DNA of 46,391 nt from Megalodesulfovibrio gigas DSM 1382 = ATCC 19364 (GTDB taxonomy: Bacteria; Desulfobacterota; Desulfovibrionia; Desulfovibrionales; Desulfovibrionaceae), in NCBI RefSeq assembly GCF_000468495.1, contig NC_022444.1, positions 370,200 to 416,590 of the forward strand. The letters are read 5' to 3'. The notes beneath the pieces are model-generated. The model made no database searches, had not been told where the DNA came from, and worked only from the letters and a program-made list of their open reading frames with translations. A program made the position numbers and the translations under genes. Of the stretch, positions 34,636 to 42,713 are shown piece after piece. Positions within the stretch are counted from its first letter, which is position 1. Every line of letters begins with the position of its first letter.

Positions 34636-36273
34636 TCAGCTCCTTTTCTTGGATGCGATGACACGGGCCAGACCGTGCATGAACACGCCGGCCAGGGACA
34701 GAATCACCAGACCCCAGCCGAGCTGGTCGATGACGGAGACGCTGTCGCGCCCGGGCATGTAGAACCCGGCCAACTGCTGCAGGCGGCTGTTCTCGCGTGT
34801 GTGGCAGGATTCGCAGGCCAGGCTCTGTTCCTTGGGCGCCACCATGTGCGTGGTCTGGAACACGTAGCTCGTCTCCACAAAGCCGTACTCGCCGGAATAT
34901 TCCTGCTTGATGTAGTCCATGCCCGCGGCAATGGCCTTGGCCCAGTCGTAGCTCTTCCAGTATGCGGCGTCGTCCTTGCCGAAGAGATGCGGAATGACGA
35001 AGCGCTTCAACTTGGTGTCATAGGGCTGCTTGCCGGTGTGCATCTTGAACGGGTAGATGCGGGAATTGACGTCTTCCCGAGCCCCCACGGGCGAATTGAT
35101 GGCCACGCGGGTGTCGGGATTGATGGTGTCGTCGATGGTCAGGTATTCCATGGTCCCGTTGAACCATGCGTAAACCGGCACCACATTTTTCTGCCAGTCG
35201 AAGTCGCCCTTCTTGGAGTCGTAAGACGAGACTCCGAATTCATTCTTGGTCTTGAACGGCTTGCCGTCCTTCATCTTGCCGGCGGTGGACCAGTCCCAGC
35301 TCATCTTGGTGGCCAGTTCCCGGGCAAAGGCGGGGATGTGGCACGTCTGGCAGGCCACCTTGTCGGTGTGGTCATTGGCCTTCACACCCGGCTTGTGCGG
35401 GGTGCTGGTGTGGCAGGATTCGCAGGTAATGCGCGAGACGGTATCGTCCTCCACCAGACTCTTGCGATGGGTGGCGGCTGGTGTCTTGTAGCAGCGGCCG
35501 GCGATGCGGTGCGCCTCGGTGGTATGGCAGCGCGCGCAGGTGAAGTTGGCGCCGTCCTTGGCCATGTGCACATCCAGGGTGCGCGGCGGATTGACCATGG
35601 AGGAATCCAGATCCCCATGCTTCACGGCGTCGCCACCGCCACCATAAAAGTGACAGTTGCCGCAGTTGGTGCGGTCCGGCCGGCCCACGCCCTGGGCCAC
35701 CTTGTTCCAGTCCGGCGGCAGATAGGTGGTGTTGTCCTCGGGAAAGACCGTGGGCTCGGAGACGGGATTGCCGGCCATGGTGGGGAACTTCTTATAGGTG
35801 CCGGTGCGGTCATGGCAGACCAGACAGTCAATCTTGTTGGCGTCGGAGAAGTCGAACGTCTTGTCCTTGAAGCCGTAGCCGATGTGGCAGGAGGTGCAGC
35901 GCGGCTCGTTCGAGGGCACGGCCACGCAGAAGTTGTTCAGCGTTTTTCCATACTTGCCCATGGTGCCCGTCTCGTCATGCGGGCACTTCCAGGTCCAGTG
36001 GATGGTCTTGTGGATCTGGCTGGCCGCCTCGGTGTGGCAGGAAAGGCAGGCCTTGGTCACCTCTGGTCCGGACGTGAAGTTCCCTTGCAAGGCCGGGAAC
36101 TTGGAATGATCCGCCGTAATCCACCGCGTTTCCTTGGGGGCATGGGCCAGGGGCTGCGGCGCCGGCTGGGACGCCAGACTGACGGCCGCGATGGCGGTCA
36201 GCAGCATTACGGCCCCCAACAGGGCCAGGGCCGGTCCGGCCCGCCAGTGAATGGATGTGCTGCGAATTCGCAT
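34636..36273 (-). CDS. Octahaem c-type cytochrome, tetrathionate reductase (Otr) family
   Basis: 545 aa, exported through a signal or anchor segment (about 12-35). Eight CXXCH haem sites occur at residues 76, 126, 150, 204, 246, 284, 308 and 487. The length, the long haem-free stretch 313-486 and the late eighth haem fit the octahaem tetrathionate reductase type known from Shewanella, which also reduces nitrite and hydroxylamine in vitro. A C-terminal membrane helix (about 515-537) anchors the protein. GGGAGGAG precedes the ATG. Operon partners supply quinol oxidation. The natural acceptor (tetrathionate, nitrite or other) cannot be read from sequence. Confidence 0.88.
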   Translation of the reverse strand: MRIRSTSIHWRAGPALALLGAVMLLTAIAAVSLASQPAPQPLAHAPKETRWITADHSKFPALQGNFTSGPEVTKACLSCHTEAASQIHKTIHWTWKCPHDETGTMGKYGKTLNNFCVAVPSNEPRCTSCHIGYGFKDKTFDFSDANKIDCLVCHDRTGTYKKFPTMAGNPVSEPTVFPEDNTTYLPPDWNKVAQGVGRPDRTNCGNCHFYGGGGDAVKHGDLDSSMVNPPRTLDVHMAKDGANFTCARCHTTEAHRIAGRCYKTPAATHRKSLVEDDTVSRITCESCHTSTPHKPGVKANDHTDKVACQTCHIPAFARELATKMSWDWSTAGKMKDGKPFKTKNEFGVSSYDSKKGDFDWQKNVVPVYAWFNGTMEYLTIDDTINPDTRVAINSPVGAREDVNSRIYPFKMHTGKQPYDTKLKRFVIPHLFGKDDAAYWKSYDWAKAIAAGMDYIKQEYSGEYGFVETSYVFQTTHMVAPKEQSLACESCHTRENSRLQQLAGFYMPGRDSVSVIDQLGWGLVILSLAGVFMHGLARVIASKKRS

Positions 36274-36294
36274 GGATCTCCTCCCTTCCTCAGG

Positions 36295-36768
36295 CTATGG
36301 TGCAAGGCGGCCCGCGCTGCGCCGCCGGATGATCCAGCTTGCCAAAGCCAGCCCGCCCCAGGCCATGGCCAGGACCAGATGCCCGATATCCACCGCCATG
36401 CCCGTGCCCTTGGATACGCCGCCCGTGGGCAGGTTCTTCCAGACACGGATGAAGCCCGTGAGCACGAGCCCGGCAATGGCTGCAAGCTGAGCCCAGTGCA
36501 GCCGCGTCATGCGGAGATGGCTGATGCGGCCGAGGCGACGGGACGCCAGGGCCTCGCCGGCGCGCAGGGCCACCAGGGCCAGGAACACCGCCGCGGCAAG
36601 GTAGTGGATGATGTGCGTGACGTAAAAATCCGCCGTCCAGGCCAGGCCGGGGATGTCCGCAATGTAATAGCGCTTGAAGATGGGCATCTGCCCCAGGCCG
36701 GAAATGGCCAGGGCCAGCACCGCCAGGGCAAAGAGCCGACGTTCGATCCATGGACGAGGCTTATTCAT
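36295..36768 (-). CDS. Small four-helix membrane protein, likely cytochrome b
   Basis: 157 aa with four membrane helices at about residues 10-27, 47-70, 88-110 and 126-146. Histidines within or near helices (THIIHYLAAA, RLHWAQLAA, VDIGHLVLAM) are placed to ligate haem b. The gene overlaps the end of the ferredoxin gene by 8 bp and precedes the octahaem cytochrome by 21 bp. With the ferredoxin it could form a quinol-oxidising module. I do not recognise a named family with certainty. Confidence 0.7.
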   Translation of the reverse strand: MNKPRPWIERRLFALAVLALAISGLGQMPIFKRYYIADIPGLAWTADFYVTHIIHYLAAAVFLALVALRAGEALASRRLGRISHLRMTRLHWAQLAAIAGLVLTGFIRVWKNLPTGGVSKGTGMAVDIGHLVLAMAWGGLALASWIIRRRSAGRLAP

Positions 36769-37732
36769 GGTCCGCCCCCCGCTTCATCCGGCTGACCGTC
36801 CGCAGGGCCGCCCCGGCCAGACCGGCCAGGGGCGCCGCCACCAGGGCCGCTGCCAGCAGGGTCTGATTCTCAAACGGGTCCTCCACCGCCGCCAGATGCG
36901 GCCGCCCCGGCCCCTTGGCCCGGGAAGCCTCCAGCGTCTCGAAGGGTACGGGAGAGACGTAGATGGTGTTGGTGCCGCCGTTCTCGTCAAGGCCGTACAC
37001 AAAGCCGTGCATTTCCGCCGCCAGGGCCTTGGCCTTGGCCACGATCTCCTCGCGCGGGCCGATCTGCTGGACCTCGAAGGGACAGGCCTCGATGCAGGCC
37101 GGCAGCTGCCCTGCATCCAGCCGGGCGGCACAGCGGTCGCACTTGTACATGACGCCGTTGCCGGCAAAGCGAGGCAACAAATCCAGGTACAGGCCCACGC
37201 CGGTTTGCCGTTGTGGGATGGACCAGGGGCAGACATCCCGGCACTTGGCCCCGCCCAGGCAGGTGACTGGATCGATTTCCACCACGCCGCGGTCGTCCTT
37301 GCTGCAGGAGCCCCAGGGGCAGAGATTGGCGCAGGGCGGATTCTGGCAGTGCATGCAGCGCCGCGGCATGTGCAGCTCGAAGGGCTGGCCGTCGCGCTGC
37401 CCCTCGAAGTGATCGATGTACAGCCAGGTGTACGGGGTGAGGCGGTCGTCCACCTCGCGCTTGTCAGACCAGTCCTCGACCTTCACACGCTTGGGCAGCA
37501 TGGGCGGGAACGGCTTCTTGGGCTCGGGAAATCTGGCGGCGTTGGCATCCTTGCAGGCCTGGGCACAGGCGCCGCAGCCCACGCATTTGGACAGATCCAG
37601 CAAGGTGGCCAGCTCCCCGGAGTGCGGCGAGGCGGCCCGGGCCGGTGCAGCAGGCAAGGCAGCCGTGGCCCCGGCCACGCCCAGGAGCCCCAGGCCCCCC
37701 AGAAATTGGCGACGAGAAAGGGGTGTTGTCAT
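36761..37732 (-). CDS. Tat-exported four-cluster ferredoxin-type subunit (HybA/DmsB-like)
   Basis: About 323 aa. The N-terminus has a twin-arginine signal, SRRQFLGGLGLLG. Four cysteine groups follow: CVGCGACAQAC, CMHCQNPPCANLC, CLGGAKCRDVC and CDRC with CIEAC, enough for four [4Fe-4S] clusters as in DmsB/HybA electron-transfer subunits. A C-terminal membrane helix (LLAAALVAAPLAGLAGAAL) would tether it on the periplasmic side, as in HybA. The ATG at 37732 has AAGGA 9 bp upstream; an ATG two codons earlier is too close to it. First gene of the minus-strand respiratory operon. Confidence 0.88.
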   Translation of the reverse strand: MTTPLSRRQFLGGLGLLGVAGATAALPAAPARAASPHSGELATLLDLSKCVGCGACAQACKDANAARFPEPKKPFPPMLPKRVKVEDWSDKREVDDRLTPYTWLYIDHFEGQRDGQPFELHMPRRCMHCQNPPCANLCPWGSCSKDDRGVVEIDPVTCLGGAKCRDVCPWSIPQRQTGVGLYLDLLPRFAGNGVMYKCDRCAARLDAGQLPACIEACPFEVQQIGPREEIVAKAKALAAEMHGFVYGLDENGGTNTIYVSPVPFETLEASRAKGPGRPHLAAVEDPFENQTLLAAALVAAPLAGLAGAALRTVSRMKRGADHE

Positions 37733-37784
37733 GAACATGCATCCTTGTATTCCACCGCGCTGATGCGGGATTTTGGTACAATGT

Positions 37785-37801
37785 AAGCATTATCCATGCC
37801 G
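37785..37801 (-). promoter_or_regulatory. Candidate sigma-54 promoter of the octahaem operon
   Basis: On the minus strand CGGCATGGATAATGCTT has GG and GC exactly 10 bp apart, matching the -24/-12 pattern (TGGCAC, 5 bp, TTGCT) with two changes. It lies about 50 bp before the ferredoxin start. It overlaps the dyad CCATGC/GCATGG (37794-37814). A sigma-54 activator gene diverges from it. Confidence 0.55.
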
Positions 37802-37891
37802 GATACAAGCATGGCGGGGAATAAATCTGCAACGTGCTGATTCCACTGGTCGGCATGCCCGCGGCCCTTGCGCTTTCCGGAGGTGATGTCT

Positions 37892-39394
37892 ATGCTGATG
37901 TCTAATCACATCGACACATGTCGAAACACCTTCTGCACCTGGCTTGAGGCATCCATGTTCAAAACCCCTCAGCTTTCCGCCGTCTGCAACACGCTGCAGG
38001 AAGGGCTGGTGCTCATCGGGGCGGATGGTCGCATCCAGGCCGTGAATCCGGCCATGGAAAAACTGACCGGCTATACCGCGGGCGAGCTCATCGGCCAGCC
38101 CTGCACCATCCTGCAGTGCGACGTGTGCGAGAAATCCCGCCGTGAGGGCCGCGACCACTGGTGCCGGCTGTTCGACACCCGCCAGGAGCACCGCCGCCGG
38201 TGCCGGATCCTGCGCAAGGACGGGGCGTCCGTGCCCGTGCTCAAGAACGCCTCGCTGGTGATGGAGGGGGAGCAGGTGCTGGTGGCCGTGGAGACCCTGA
38301 CCGACCTGACCGAGCTGGATCTGCGCGACCGCAAAATAGAAGAGCTGACCCGCCGCGTGGAGGAAGCGCCAGGGTTTCATGGGCTGGTGGGCATGAGCGC
38401 GCCCATGCGCAGGCTGTTCAAGTCCATTGAGCGTGCCGCCGGCAGCGACGCGCCGGTGCTCATCCTGGGCGAGTCCGGCACGGGCAAGGAGCTGGTGGCC
38501 CATGCCCTGCATGCCCTGGGCGCGCGGCGCGACGGGCCGTTTATCCAGCTCAACTGCGCGGCGCTCAACGAATCCCTGCTGGAAAGCGAGCTGTTCGGCC
38601 ATGTGAAGGGCGCCTTCACCGGCGCGGTGCGGCATCGGCAGGGCCGGTTCGAGGCTGCCCACGGCGGGGATCTGTTCCTGGACGAGATCGGCGACATCCC
38701 CGTGCCCATGCAGGTCAAGCTCCTGCGCGTGCTGGAGACCAAGGAAGTGGAACGCGTGGGGGACAACCGCCCCATGCCCGTGGACGTGCGATTCATCTCC
38801 GCCACCAACCGCAACATCCCGGCCCTGGTGGCGGAAGGCACCTATCGGGAAGATTTTTATTATCGCATCAATGTCCTGCCCCTGCACGTCCCGCCCCTGC
38901 GGGATCGGCTGGAGGACATTCCCCTGCTGGCCGAGCATTTTCTGCACACCATCGCCGCCCGCAGCGGCCGCTGCGCCTTCAGTCTGGACCGCCCTGCCCT
39001 GGAGGCCCTGCTGCGGCACCCGTGGCCCGGCAATGTGCGCGAGCTCAAAAGCGCCCTGGAATTCGCCGCCATCCACGCCGAGGCCGAAACCGACGGCCGC
39101 ATCGAGGTCTGCCACCTGCCTGCCACGGTGCAGGGGCAGGCCCTGTGCCCGCCGCCCCAGACTGCCGCCACCCGGCACGCCGACGACGGGCTGAGCGCCG
39201 ACGAACACGCGGAAAAAAACGCCCTCATCGCCGCACTGCAGGAAGCCGGCGGCAACAAGAACGCCGCGGCGCGCCTGCTGGGCGTGCACCGGGGCACCAT
39301 TTTGAACAGAATGCGCAAATATGGCGTTGATGTGCAAAAATCCGTGGCAGCCAACGCGGCGAATAATTCGACAAATATGGTGAAATCACGATAG
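37892..39394 (+). CDS. Sigma-54-dependent activator with cysteine-rich PAS sensor domain
   Basis: 500 aa. A PAS domain covers about residues 28-140 and holds Cys71, Cys76, Cys79, Cys91 and Cys104 (from CTILQCDVC onward). The AAA+ domain has Walker A GESGTGKE, the sigma-54 loop GAFTGA, Walker B GGDLFLDEIG and the arginine-rich C-terminal part. A Fis-type helix-turn-helix ends it (NKNAAARLLGVHRGTILNRM). The start at 37892 has GGAGGTG 6 bp upstream. Desulfovibrio OrpR is a known sigma-54 activator that senses redox through an Fe-S cluster in its PAS domain, and this protein may work likewise. It diverges from the octahaem operon. Confidence 0.9.
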   Translation: MLMSNHIDTCRNTFCTWLEASMFKTPQLSAVCNTLQEGLVLIGADGRIQAVNPAMEKLTGYTAGELIGQPCTILQCDVCEKSRREGRDHWCRLFDTRQEHRRRCRILRKDGASVPVLKNASLVMEGEQVLVAVETLTDLTELDLRDRKIEELTRRVEEAPGFHGLVGMSAPMRRLFKSIERAAGSDAPVLILGESGTGKELVAHALHALGARRDGPFIQLNCAALNESLLESELFGHVKGAFTGAVRHRQGRFEAAHGGDLFLDEIGDIPVPMQVKLLRVLETKEVERVGDNRPMPVDVRFISATNRNIPALVAEGTYREDFYYRINVLPLHVPPLRDRLEDIPLLAEHFLHTIAARSGRCAFSLDRPALEALLRHPWPGNVRELKSALEFAAIHAEAETDGRIEVCHLPATVQGQALCPPPQTAATRHADDGLSADEHAEKNALIAALQEAGGNKNAAARLLGVHRGTILNRMRKYGVDVQKSVAANAANNSTNMVKSR

Positions 39395-39419
39395 AAATCA
39401 ACATCCCCCTCGTTTATAT

Positions 39420-39486
39420 TTGACACTGCACGGCCGAGTTGTGTAGTTCCCGACGACGGGCAGCCATGCAGGAAAAATCCTGCATG
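39420..39486 (+). promoter_or_regulatory. Candidate promoter and leader hairpin of the tetrahaem cytochrome gene
   Basis: TTGACA (39420-39425) lies in the 111-bp gap, with a poor -10 (TGTAGT) 16 bp later. CATGCAGGA (39465-39473) pairs perfectly with TCCTGCATG (39478-39486) around an AAAA loop, 19 bp before the ATG. The hairpin may mark an operator or mRNA structure near the ribosome site GGGGGAG. Confidence 0.4.
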
Positions 39487-39505
39487 AACAGGGGGAGTAA
39501 AACCA

Positions 39506-39979
39506 ATGCACATTTTCCATGGCGTATGGATGCCGGCAATCGTGCTGGCATCCGTGCTTTGTTGCATTCCCGAAGCGTTACGCGCCGGCGAGGGGCTGGT
39601 GTATGTGGGCTCCAAGGCGTGCGCGGACTGCCATGCCGAGCAGTATGAACGCTTCGAGGCGCATTCCAAAAAACCGCACTCCTGGAGAAGCGTGGAAATC
39701 ATGCGCTCCAACCTCAAGCCGGCGGAGCTGCAGGAGTGTTACGACTGCCACACCACCGGCCACGGCAAGCCGGGCGGGTTCGTCAGCTACGAAAAGACCC
39801 CGCATCTGGCCGAGGTGGGCTGCGAAACCTGCCACGGCCCTGGCAGTGCGCATGCCGAAGCCGGTGACACCAGCCTCATCACCCGTCGCCCGGCCATCGA
39901 GACCTGCAAGACCTGCCACAACGAGACGCGGGTGCAGGACTTCAACTTCAAGCCGCTGCTCTTCAGCGGCGCCCATTAA
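39506..39979 (+). CDS. Periplasmic tetrahaem cytochrome c (c554-like)
   Basis: 157 aa with a signal peptide ([20 protein letters not shown]). Four CXXCH sites are at residues 39, 78, 106 and 134. The spacing and the segments [18 protein letters not shown] and [13 protein letters not shown] resemble the cytochrome c554 group of small electron carriers. Extra histidines ([16 protein letters not shown]) could be distal ligands. The next gene, a haem-binding chemoreceptor, starts 11 bp downstream, so the cytochrome may feed electrons to, or share a signal with, that sensor. Confidence 0.88.
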   Translation: MHIFHGVWMPAIVLASVLCCIPEALRAGEGLVYVGSKACADCHAEQYERFEAHSKKPHSWRSVEIMRSNLKPAELQECYDCHTTGHGKPGGFVSYEKTPHLAEVGCETCHGPGSAHAEAGDTSLITRRPAIETCKTCHNETRVQDFNFKPLLFSGAH

Positions 39980-39990
39980 AGGAGCGGCCT

Positions 39991-42009
39991 ATGCTCGCAC
40001 GCATTCGCTCCTCCCTGGCCCTCCGGCTGGCCCTGCTGGTGGCGGGCCTGTGTTTTGCCGTCTTTGTCGTCCTGGCCTGGATGGGCAACGCCAGCCAGCG
40101 CGACAACATGCTGCATCAGCTTGCGGAATCCATGGATGACGAGGCCGAGCTGCTGTATCTGTCCATCGAAAAGCCCATGATCGTGGGCGACGATGCATCC
40201 ACCCGCAAGGAATTCGCGACCCTGGGCCGCAAATTCACGGAAACCTCGCTCTATCTGACAGACTTCACCGGCAACATCACCTACTCCACCACTTCCTCTG
40301 ATGTCCGCCGCGACTTTGCCCAGGCGGTCAACGTGCCGGCAATCCAGGCCATGCTGCAAAAAGGCCTGGCCCAGCCCATCCGGGAGGGGTCTTTGGTGCA
40401 AACAGACGGCCGCAGCCTGTTTGTAGAAGTCTTTTCCGTGGAGAATCAGCCGTCCTGCCACCATTGTCATGGTGCATCGGAACCCATCCTGGGCTGCATG
40501 GTCATCATGAAGAATGTGGACCCGGCCATGGCAGCCATCGCAAACCAGACCTTCAACTCCGCCCTGTACTCCCTGGCCGGGGGCGTGCTGCTGGTGGGGA
40601 CCCTGCTGGCCTTTTTGCGCCGCGTGGTGCTCCGTCCCATCACCCGTTTGGCCGCCGCCTCCGATGCCGTGGCCGCCGGCAACTATGCCAGCCACTTCAT
40701 CCTGCCCGGTTCCGACGAGCTGGCCGCCCTCTCCCGCAACCTGGAAGCCATGCTCCAGGAAATCAAGACCCGGCTCGGCTTTGCCCAGGGCGTGCTCAAG
40801 GGCGTCACGTATCCGTGCGTGCTGGTGGATCCCGACAACACCATCCTCTACTGCAATCAGGAGCTGCTCTCCCTGTTCCAGAAACGCGGCCGGCCAGAGG
40901 ACTACCTGCAGACCAACGCCTCGGTATTTTTCTATGACGACGCCTCCCGGGACACCACCGCCCTGCTGGCCGTCAGGCAGAACCAGCGTCAGGCCCGGGA
41001 GCTCACCTTCCGACTGCCGTCGGGCGAACTGACCGTGAACATCAGCGCCACGCCCATCACCGATCTGGACGGCAAGCCCCTGGGCGGCTTCGCGCTGTAT
41101 TTCGACCTCACGGCCATCCGCGCCCAGGAGGCTAGAATCGCCAGCCAGAACGTGCAAATGCAGGAAATCGCCGCCCAGGCCCGCATCATCATGGATCGTC
41201 TGGTTGCCTCGTCCGAGGAACTGGCCAGCCAGGTGGAGGAGACGGCCCAGGGCGCCCACGACCAGCACCAGCGCACCCGACAGACGGCCGCCGCCATGGA
41301 AGAAATGAACGCCACCGTGCTGGAGGTGGCCGGCAGCGCCAGCAACGCCGCCCAGTTGACCGAAGACATGCGGCAGGAGGCTGGCCAGGGCGAAGCCGTG
41401 GTGGATGAAACCGTGGCCGCCATCGGCAGCGTGGCCCAGGAAACCCAGAGCCTGCAGCGGGCCATGGAAGAGCTGGACAAGCAGGCCGAGGGCATCGGCG
41501 CCATCATGCAGGTCATCCAGGACATCGCGGACCAGACCAACCTGCTGGCCCTGAATGCCGCCATCGAGGCTGCCAGGGCAGGCGATGCAGGCAGGGGCTT
41601 TGCCGTGGTGGCCGACGAGGTGCGCAAGCTGGCGGAAAAGACCATGACCGCCACCAAGGACGTGGCGCAATCCGTCTCTTCCATCCAGGCGGGGGTACGC
41701 AAAAACTCCCAGGCCGTGCACGTGGCGGCTTCGTCCGTGGACAAGGCCACCAATCAGGCCCGCCACTCCCGGGACGCCCTGGAACGCATCGTCACGCTGG
41801 CGGGGCAGGCCTCGGATCAGGTGCGCAGCATCGCCGCAGCCAGCGAGCAGCAGAGCGCGGCCAGCGAGGAAATCACCCGTGCCGTGGAGGCCATCCACGG
41901 AATTGCCAACGAAAACTCCCTGGCCATGGCCGAGGCCTCCAAGGCCCTGAACATCCTGGCCGGCCTGGCTTCGGAACTGGAAACGCTGGTCCAGCAGCTC
42001 AATACATAA
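39991..42009 (+). CDS. Haem-binding methyl-accepting chemotaxis protein (DcrA-like)
   Basis: 672 aa. Membrane helix 1 (about 9-30), a periplasmic sensor domain (31-190) with a c-type haem site CHHCH at 156-160, membrane helix 2 (about 191-210), HAMP (about 208-260), a PAS-like domain (about 265-375) and a full chemoreceptor signalling domain with the [18 protein letters not shown] hairpin tip. Desulfovibrio vulgaris DcrA is a chemoreceptor with periplasmic c haem reported to sense oxygen or redox potential, and this protein has the same plan. AAAGGAG is 6 bp before the ATG. Closely linked to the tetrahaem cytochrome gene. Confidence 0.92.
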   Translation: MLARIRSSLALRLALLVAGLCFAVFVVLAWMGNASQRDNMLHQLAESMDDEAELLYLSIEKPMIVGDDASTRKEFATLGRKFTETSLYLTDFTGNITYSTTSSDVRRDFAQAVNVPAIQAMLQKGLAQPIREGSLVQTDGRSLFVEVFSVENQPSCHHCHGASEPILGCMVIMKNVDPAMAAIANQTFNSALYSLAGGVLLVGTLLAFLRRVVLRPITRLAAASDAVAAGNYASHFILPGSDELAALSRNLEAMLQEIKTRLGFAQGVLKGVTYPCVLVDPDNTILYCNQELLSLFQKRGRPEDYLQTNASVFFYDDASRDTTALLAVRQNQRQARELTFRLPSGELTVNISATPITDLDGKPLGGFALYFDLTAIRAQEARIASQNVQMQEIAAQARIIMDRLVASSEELASQVEETAQGAHDQHQRTRQTAAAMEEMNATVLEVAGSASNAAQLTEDMRQEAGQGEAVVDETVAAIGSVAQETQSLQRAMEELDKQAEGIGAIMQVIQDIADQTNLLALNAAIEAARAGDAGRGFAVVADEVRKLAEKTMTATKDVAQSVSSIQAGVRKNSQAVHVAASSVDKATNQARHSRDALERIVTLAGQASDQVRSIAAASEQQSAASEEITRAVEAIHGIANENSLAMAEASKALNILAGLASELETLVQQLNT

Positions 42010-42036
42010 GGCGAATATCGTTGGAGCAAGCGCGTT

Positions 42037-42082
42037 GCGCGAGGGGAAAACCTTTCGGCAAGAAAGGTTTTCCCCTGGGCGC
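42037..42082. terminator. Convergent terminator after the haem chemoreceptor gene
   Basis: GCGCGAGGGGAAAACCTTTC (42037-42056) pairs with GAAAGGTTTTCCCC and a GGGCGC end, giving a long stem with a 5-nt loop. It lies between converging genes and belongs to the dispersed hairpin family. Confidence 0.75.
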
Positions 42083-42102
42083 ATGGTTCAAAAGCAAACG
42101 CC

Positions 42103-42498
42103 CTATCGGACCATGCCGTAGGAAATGAAGCTGATGACCGCGCCTTGCGGATCGCGAATGACGGCAAAGCGCCCCACCTCTGGAATATTGCGCGGCTCGA
42201 TGATGGCCTGAGCCCCCAGGGCCTTGGCTTTGTCCACTGTCACGTCCACATCGTCCACGGTGATGTAGCAGCCCCAGTTAGGCGGCGCGCCAAGTTCCAG
42301 AGCCTCGGGCGGCATGTCCATGATGCCGCCGATCACCCGCTCGCCCACCTTGACGATGGCATACTGGCACCCACAGGACGGGTAGTCCTCGAAGGTCCAC
42401 CCCAGAAGCTCCCCGTAAAACGCCCTCGCCCGCGCAGGATCGGTGGTCATGAGTTCGCTCCAGTTAATCATGCCATGCGAGACGTCCTGAAGGGTCAT
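42103..42498 (-). CDS. VOC-superfamily (glyoxalase/bleomycin-resistance-like) protein
   Basis: 131 aa forming two beta-alpha-beta-beta-beta repeats: INWSELMTTDPARARAFYGELLGW in the first half and WGCYITVDDVDVTVDKAKAL with RFAVIRDPQGAVISF in the second. Typical of small dioxygenase/glyoxalase-fold proteins of the YP_/27-kDa-antigen type. Substrate is unknown. The ATG at 42498 has AGGAG 9 bp upstream. The longer open frame starts in intergenic sequence. It stands alone between convergent and divergent neighbours. Confidence 0.85.
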   Translation of the reverse strand: MTLQDVSHGMINWSELMTTDPARARAFYGELLGWTFEDYPSCGCQYAIVKVGERVIGGIMDMPPEALELGAPPNWGCYITVDDVDVTVDKAKALGAQAIIEPRNIPEVGRFAVIRDPQGAVISFISYGMVR

Positions 42499-42637
42499 TC
42501 CACTTTTCTCCTGTGATTGCGGTATGTTTAAAACAAGTTTGGCAAGGGGCTCGTTACAAAAAATTGTGTAGAATTTATCTTGCAGCCTTGGCAAGGTAAA
42601 ACATTTGTTTCAACGATCGGTTCTCCCCTTGCGCCTC

Positions 42638-42666
42638 TTGACCGGGACCTTAATTGACCACATACT
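42638..42666 (+). promoter_or_regulatory. Candidate promoter of the GT2 glycosyltransferase gene
   Basis: TTGACC (42638-42643) and CATACT (42661-42666) are 17 bp apart. A start of transcription near 42674 would exclude the TTG at 42654 and supports the ATG at 42714. The nonamer TTGGCAAGG occurs twice upstream (42539 and 42588). Confidence 0.55.
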
Positions 42667-42713
42667 CGCGCCGCATTGCAACCACCACCCCCTCACCGAG
42701 GTTTAAGAAAGCT

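Noticed and set aside
34675-36795. A 706-codon open frame on the plus strand opposite the octahaem cytochrome gene.
   Set aside because: It is complementary to a clear octahaem protein, has no family features and shows odd composition (Gly, His, Val runs mirroring Cys/His codons).
39976-42084. A 702-codon open frame opposite the haem chemoreceptor.
   Set aside because: It is an antisense shadow of a well-supported receptor. Repeated GLGHG-type composition is the mirror of receptor coiled-coil codons.
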